Source: Favolaschia claudopus
Lineage: Eukaryota > Basidiomycota > Agaricomycetes > Agaricales > Mycenaceae
Direction of reading: 5' to 3'
Assembly (NCBI GenBank): GCA_037176885.1
Contig: JAWWNJ010000081.1
Span: forward strand, 124,001-188,000
DNA: 64,000 nt
Shown here: positions 58,388 through 64,000 of the stretch, piece after piece
How positions within the stretch are numbered: the stretch's first letter is position 1
Layout of the letters: each line of letters starts with the position of its first letter
Position numbers and translations under genes: made by a program
Notes under the pieces: model-generated
The model's input: the letters and a program-made list of their open reading frames with translations, nothing else
Database searches by the model: none
What the model was told of the DNA's origin: nothing

Positions 58388-58928
58388 CAGCGTCAGTCCC
58401 AAAGAAGGATGAGAAACAAGCGATGGGCCGTAGTCTCGTCATCCAGAGCAAGGTCATCGGCGCGCGTCTCGTTATCATGTAGTCTGCCGTACTAGATGAG
58501 ATGACTATTGAGCTGGTTGAAACTTGAAATGTTGGCCCAAAGTATTAGTCCTTAGTTGTTTTCTGTGATATTCTGCTGGGTTGAAAAACGTCAGCCTTTC
58601 ACAAATCAGTCAGCAAAGGACATGCATATCTGACAATGAAATCCTTGCCTGCGACCAGTGGAAACCCAACCACTCCGAGTCGCGATCGGAAACCGGACCC
58701 GTTGGTGCCATCACTGCTTCTTTCGGCCCACTGTCAAGGTGCCAGTGAGAAACGGAAGGAAGGAGAAAGAAGCATCGCCGCTCATTCAGGATGAGCAAAT
58801 CAAGGCGTTGATGGTGGACAGGACATGAACTGAAAAGACACGACAACAGAATGCACCGCCACCGTGACGACGTCGACAGCGTAAGCCGAGGAGAACGAGG
58901 AGACCCCAGTGGTATTTCAGAAGAGCAA

Positions 58929-58991
58929 GTCACCCAAATTGGGTGACCTATCAGTTGATCGCCTTGTCAGGTCACCCAACTCGGTGACCTC
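58929..58991. repeat. pair of GTCACC hairpins
   Basis: GTCACCCAA-A-TTGGGTGAC is a perfect 9-bp inverted repeat. About 25 bp further on, GGTCACCCAACTCGGTGACC forms a second, imperfect one. Confidence 0.55.
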
Positions 58992-61489
58992 GTTGAGGCG
59001 CAGGAAAACCCAGTAGTTTTCCTTATTAGGCACACACTCGCAACTTTCAGCCATTGCATGCGCAATACGTTCCCGCTGCACCGTACGCTGTTGACCGTCC
59101 GGCGTCGTCAATTGAAGGTTGAGCGCTGCCAGTGAGTGATTCGGCCGGGGCAAGGACGACAGCGTGGGCTTCGAAGCTGTTCCGAATGGAGCAACGCTTC
59201 TTCGACCTCGTCTCCGCCCTCGACTTACTCGCTCAGCCTCGTTGTGATTTTCGGCAGGGCTAATTCGTTAGCGCTGCTTTCCCATCTATCACTGGCCACC
59301 GCTATTGCCTCTGAGACGCTGGACGCGGTAAATTTCGCCTTGCTGACGTCAAAATGTTCTCTTTCTTTCATCGCAGCTACCATCGACTTGTACATCGAGC
59401 GGTCGACGTTCAGCCTTCCCATTTTCCGTCGCAATTGCTACTCACTCTGATTCCTAGCTACTAAAGCAATATTCGACTCGGCGAGTGGAAATTCCGGTTG
59501 ATTCAGCGGCCCTGCGTGCGTCACACATCTCTTTTTTCTGCCTCCTTCTAACCAACTGTATGGTACGCCTGATTGCCTGACTACTTCGGCAACACGTCCA
59601 TCCCCGCCTTCCTACTCTCGCCTTTGTCCTCTCTTGGCACTGACGCTACCGCCGGCGTCAACACGCGCTACTTGAGGGAAGACGAATCAGCAGCAAATCA
59701 GCGGCTCAATGACTTGGATTCCGAGCCTCTGCGGGTGCTTGCCTACTCATACGCGGCTTCGTCTCTGCATTTCTTTAAAGCCCTCGACTCCGCAGTCCTG
59801 ATCCGTCTATCGTTGACTCGGTCTACGAAAACAAAGTCGATTCAGCCTTCAAATCAACAGATTGTCAAACGCGTACGCTCCCGCAGTATGTACTTGTCCT
59901 CCAGCGCGCGGCACGATCTTCAACCAAAAATGCCCAACATCCGCCTTGTGCCATCAAACACGCCGTTTCGACACTATACACCTGCAAGTTAGCATCGAAA
60001 TTGTGTGGAAACAACGAAACCGATGTACAGGGTCCGTAGATATTCAATAAATTGATTTAAAGCCACGAGCCGATGAGTACCAGTCAACGCGAGGAATTTC
60101 ACTCACTTGAGGTATTAGGGACGCGGAAATATACCTGCTGCCGAGTTACTGACAAGTGAATATGAGGAAATCAAGAACATATCTTCGCGAATTGCGCGAT
60201 CGGGGAAAAGTCAGCGGCACTCGAATTCAACTCAGCGTCGGATTTCAAACGAAACGAAATCAATTTGGAAGAATAATAAATTGGCGCACAGAAAGGTGCA
60301 TATCCTTCGTGTCGGCATGTGAAGACGAACCTAATGAAAGAGAAAATCAAGCCAGCTTCGAATCAACGGGTAATATAGAATGAATCTGACGAAACCTAGT
60401 CCTCGGTCACATCTCTACATCCACTATATGTAAGTTCTAATCTCGGTCGAGAAAAAATGTGTTTAGATGGGAACGCAAATGCTGCCTGACCCGACTTGTC
60501 GAGGTGAATAGGCTAGAGTGGAGATATATCTATGTAAACCGATACAACGTACCTCTGTATTCAGATAGCTCACTGCACAAATGAATGAACACACAACACA
60601 CTCAAGTTTTGTCGGGAAAATGCAATGGATATCTCGTCGTGGGCGCGCATCGGTGAAGACGAGTGGGGGAGGACGGGAAGAAGCATGGAATGATTACAAA
60701 ATAGAGTAGAGCGAGAAAAGAGGGTGCATGGTGCGCACCTCGGTTTGAATTGAATTACTGTAATTCACTTCGACTCGACGATTTATACCAATGGCACTTG
60801 TTGGTTGGGCGGACGAACTGGAGGTAAGAAGATAATCGTTACTTAACGTTTCAAGCCCCCCAGTCGACTCGAGGTTTTATTGCGCGGCTTGATTTCCTCA
60901 AGTCAAAGGGGGCTGCCAAAGTTGAACCTTTCGAAATCTTAAGGCAGGTGCAAGTGCGGTTCGGAATGGAGGCAATGAAATGAAAACAATATACTTTCGA
61001 GTCGGGTTTGAGCAGAATTTGTGGGCATCACAGGCGCAATTACTGCCTGGTGTTAATCTGATAGAACCGGACTTGGCCGACAAAGAAGGAAACGGAGTGG
61101 ATGACAGATGGAGGGTTTAGCAAGTTGATCAAATACATCGCGCGAGGACATTCAAGCGGAACAAACTTGTCTCTGAATATCGAGGATGTAGCTGTACTAT
61201 CCCTGCAATTTGAGACCTTTTCGAAGCCTTGAAAGACAAGGGGAATGAGTCGAGGGCATACAAAGAGTGGATTAGTATATAGAGAATTGAACATTTACTG
61301 AAATGCTAGACAGGAAGGGGCTGAGAATGAGGAATAAGCCTTCACAATAAACTCTATACCTTACGTTGCTGCGATGATTCTACTTCAAGAATAAGACCTT
61401 CGAGGACGTTTGAACTAAAGTTGAACATTATTACTATAAATGGAATAGAAAGTTGAACCGTGAGCACGGGTTTCCATAGCAGGAAGCTA

Positions 61490-61745
61490 GAAAGGGTGAC
61501 TTAGCTACCCAGAATGTGGTGACCCAGCTAGATCAACGATCGAGCAAGGCGGAGAGTTTGAGTGACCTACCCGCCAAAACGGTTCGGCATCGAGCCAGCG
61601 GAGTTTGAATTCCGAGTGACCCGTTGCCTAATCGGGCGGTGACCGGAGCGATCGGTGATCGGAGGTCACCGAAACCCTATATAGAACACTGACGATCCCT
61701 CTTATTCGGTAACCGGTCCGGAGCTTAGTCACCGATCATCTGAGT
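61490..61745. repeat. cluster of GTGAC/GTCAC repeats
   Basis: At least seven GTGAC or GTCAC words occur in about 250 bp, including GATCGGTGATCGGAGGTCACC followed later by GTCACCGATCAT. The cluster is related in wording to the hairpins at 58929-58991. Confidence 0.4.
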
Positions 61746-63231
61746 TTCAAGTGAGCGCGGCATCGTTCGGTGAGGTTGTTTTGCTTGCATTTGAGCATCC
61801 GGATGGCCTTGGCAATGCAGCGCTGGTATGGATGTATTGTACAGGCTATTTTTTAGCACGAAATTTGGAGAATCTGTTCAATACAAATCACTTTTTGTCA
61901 ATGTGTCTATTCATGCAAAGTGCAGGTTACTAGCAGGGGGTCAAACGACCTTGGTTGTTTTTTTAGGTGAACAGAATGTAGTGAAAGGTAGTAGAGAGTG
62001 TTTTATAGTCAAATCTCAGCGCTGGGATATCGAAATCCGTATCTACGAGTGGAATTTGCCGACCGAGTGCGTGCCCGGTGTTTGAAAACCAATCTGGGGC
62101 GGAACAACGAGTTTTCGACCTATTTCACTTACTTTGTGCATTTAGGATGTCGATACATTAAGCGACAAGCCCACAGTACCTCACGCAGTTCGAAAGAAGG
62201 GAATATTCAGAAAATCTCGTAATATGTTCAAAACATGGCGAATCCGTCTAAAAAAATGAAATAAAAATTCAGAACATGCTCCCGACGGCTTTGAAATGTA
62301 ATCTGAGGCTCTCTATAGGTTCCTTCAGTGCATTGTAGTATGGTGCACAGAACAAAGCCGAGGAATATTACATAATCCTGAATAAGAGGGATCGACCTTC
62401 CCCTCGTAAGCCGACTAAGTCATCGGAGGGAAGACGGATCAATCTGCGTGTGAAGTATCACGATTCTAATTATAGGTCTCCTTCCAATCCTTTGCTTCCG
62501 CTATTTCGTTGCTATTTCGTCTTGATTTCGTCCTCTGGTTAGCTGAGAGCGCGACATACAACCTTGTCAAGCCAAGCTGATAAATCTCTGCATCCGAATC
62601 AGCATCAGGAGGAATTGGTTGGAAATCGTCCGTTCGGTGTGAATACGCCGCGAAGAACCGCAGGTGCGGATAGCATCCAGCGATAAAGGGTCTTTCTAGA
62701 GATCTCTGAAGAACATGGAGACGTTGCCATACGGGCAAGACGGCCATTTTTCGGAAAGCATTTTTCGGGAAGACAATCGCGCGACGACACGCGTCGCGCG
62801 CTTTGAATCAAACCATCACCGCTAGCATAAGGACGACCATGATGGGTTAAAGCCCATACACAATCTGGATTCGGTGTGTACCCCCGGTATCTCTGCAAGT
62901 GCGACTTTGAAATGTACAGAGAACGGCCAACCACGAGAGCATCATTCAAGCTGTTGGGCTTGAGCTCCCCCGACGTTCTATCTTTCTTCCGCGGTCAGAA
63001 TCACCCTGTTTGCCGACTTATCTTTTGTTGGCCAAGCCTTTCGTTCAAGATGCCAAGAGCCTACCGAGGATCACCTGCTATCTCTCTACTGTTTTGCTGC
63101 TTCGTACACCATACGATACCTCACCGGTCGCCACGAGCATCGCTTCCCGGATTCCCACTGCCCAAACCCGCCCGCCTTTATATGCAAGTTGAGCAATTGG
63201 GTGGTCCTCTGAGCACCCCATACGCCTCACA

Positions 63232-63910
63232 ATGATGATCCTCTCAGCGAGTTTCCTCTCCTCGCTTCTGTTGCTCGCAGCGGCGAAGCCGATGGGCCGT
63301 CGTGCCATGACCGTCCATGAGTCCCGCGCCGAACCCGCGAGAGGATTCGTCAAGTCCAGCGTCGCCCCTGCAAGCAAAGAGCTTACTCTCCGTATCTCTC
63401 TGAAGCAGAACGACATGTCTGGCTTAGAGAAGGCCCTCTACGAAGTCAGCGACCCGGCTTCTGCGCGTGAGCTCCCATTCCATTTTTCTAACTTTCACAA
63501 CTCATCTCTCTTTGAATTCAGTCTACGGCCAGCACCTCACCCCCGAAGAAGTCGCCGCCTTCGTCAAACCCACCGCAGAAACCCTCTCCGCCGTCTCCGA
63601 ATGGCTCTCCGAGAACGACATCTCCTCCGCCGCAGTCACCCCCTTCGGCGACATGCTCGAGATAAAGATCCCCGTCTCGCAAGCCAACGACCTCCTCTCC
63701 GCCGAGTTCGCCGTCTTCACGCACGTCGAGTCCGGCTCCACCAGCGTCCGCACGCTGGAGTATTCCATTCCGGCGGCGTTGAAGGACCATATCAATTTCT
63801 TCCACCCGACGTTGAGTTTCACGCGGCCCGTGGCCCCGAGTGTTTCTGCCTTTACTGTCACCTGCTTAGTCTCGTTTAAGATTCTCATGTCTCAACATAC
63901 AGCGGCTTAA
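63232..63910 (+). CDS. sedolisin (S53 tripeptidyl-peptidase), propeptide part only
   Basis: Exon 1 begins MMILSASFLSSLLLLAAAKP (signal peptide) and runs through LTLRISLKQNDMSGLEKALY. A short intron (about 63466-63522) leads in phase to YGQHLTPEEVAAFVKPTAET, VTPFGDMLEIKIPVSQAND and RTLEYSIPAALKDHINFFHP. This is a complete pro-kumamolisin activation domain, which blocks the protease until acid cleavage. The frame then ends at TAA 63908 after a non-homologous tail (SVSAFTVTCLVSF...), without the catalytic Glu-Asp-Ser domain. The tail may be an unrecognised intron, or the gene may be cut by the repeat that begins at about 63896. The pseudogenes at 12.6-15.2 kb and 23.1-25.6 kb are relatives. Confidence 0.75.
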
Positions 63911-63998
63911 CCGGCGGCTTAAGCAGTCCAAGGCAGGCCCACAGGGATGTACTGTAGCTAGATAATATAATTGAATACCAGTCTTAAGCCGCCTGTAA
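63896..63998. repeat. short inverted repeat at window edge (possible MITE)
   Basis: ACAGCGGCTTAACCGGCGGC on the left and, inverted, ACAGGCGGCTTAAGACTGG on the right. The second end reaches the last bases of the window, so size and target-site duplication cannot be judged. Confidence 0.35.
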
Positions 63999-64000
63999 TA

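Larger units (their letters stand above)
58388..63231. other. gene-poor region with short palindromes
   Basis: It starts with the second copy of the TSD (58388-58392). Open frames (58610-58933 -, 59573-59992 +, 61040-61294 -, 62466-62747 -, 62605-62949 -) show no known motifs, and I cannot splice them into a gene. Repeats rich in GTGAC/GTCAC occur at 58930-59000 and 61490-61745. Confidence 0.35.

Overview
The window is nuclear DNA of a filamentous basidiomycete, most likely a wood- or litter-decaying agaricomycete. The evidence is many 48-70 nt GT-AG introns, a class II (ligninolytic-type) heme peroxidase, a multicopper laccase, a basidiomycete-type P450, KDZ/CxC transposon-type proteins, and large numbers of nested mobile elements. 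No species can be named from the sequence alone.

Layout. 0-10 kb: a RING-finger gene, two short non-autonomous TIR elements with clear target-site duplications (1767-2186; 2455-3259), a dispersed repeat, a beta-trefoil (ricin-B-like) gene with two reading-frame offsets, and two convergent genes: a KDZ/CxC5-CxC6-type protein (+) and a Cys-rich protein (-).

10-31.5 kb: a large imperfect inverted duplication. The left arm (~9.99-15.4 kb, +) and right arm (~31.5 kb down to ~22.3 kb, -) each carry, from outside in, a tandem array of ~345-bp units containing a tRNA-like segment, then a degenerate mosaic pseudogene joining ArfGAP exons to sedolisin (S53 tripeptidyl-peptidase) exons. Between the arms lie a secreted-protein gene and one complete ArfGAP (Glo3-type) gene on the minus strand (21819-18108). 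That gene has two oversized introns, and its flanking and intronic sequence is shared with the arms. A 3150-bp PIF/Harbinger transposon (transposase plus Myb/SANT-like gene, perfect 24-bp TIRs, TCA target-site duplication) has landed inside one unit of the right-hand tRNA-like array. A 456-bp TIR element occupies the left arm, and its empty site is still visible in the right arm.

32-53 kb: an ordinary, gene-dense stretch with a decay and oxidative-metabolism flavour: a small hypothetical protein, nitronate monooxygenase (-), class II peroxidase (+), small secreted protein (-), laccase (+), dimeric alpha/beta-barrel protein (-), 2OG-Fe(II) oxygenase (+), SDR (+) and cytochrome P450 (-). The last four could form a small secondary-metabolism group, but this is inference from proximity only.

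53-64 kb: a recent Ty1/Copia LTR retrotransposon on the minus strand (5-bp TSD CAGCG, uninterrupted gag-pol), about 4.8 kb of gene-poor DNA with short palindromes, and the start of a sedolisin gene (+). The sedolisin reading frame is cut after the propeptide next to a repeat that runs to the window edge.

Gene models are manual splicing decisions based on GT-AG sites, phase and family motifs. Exon boundaries are firm where stated and approximate otherwise.
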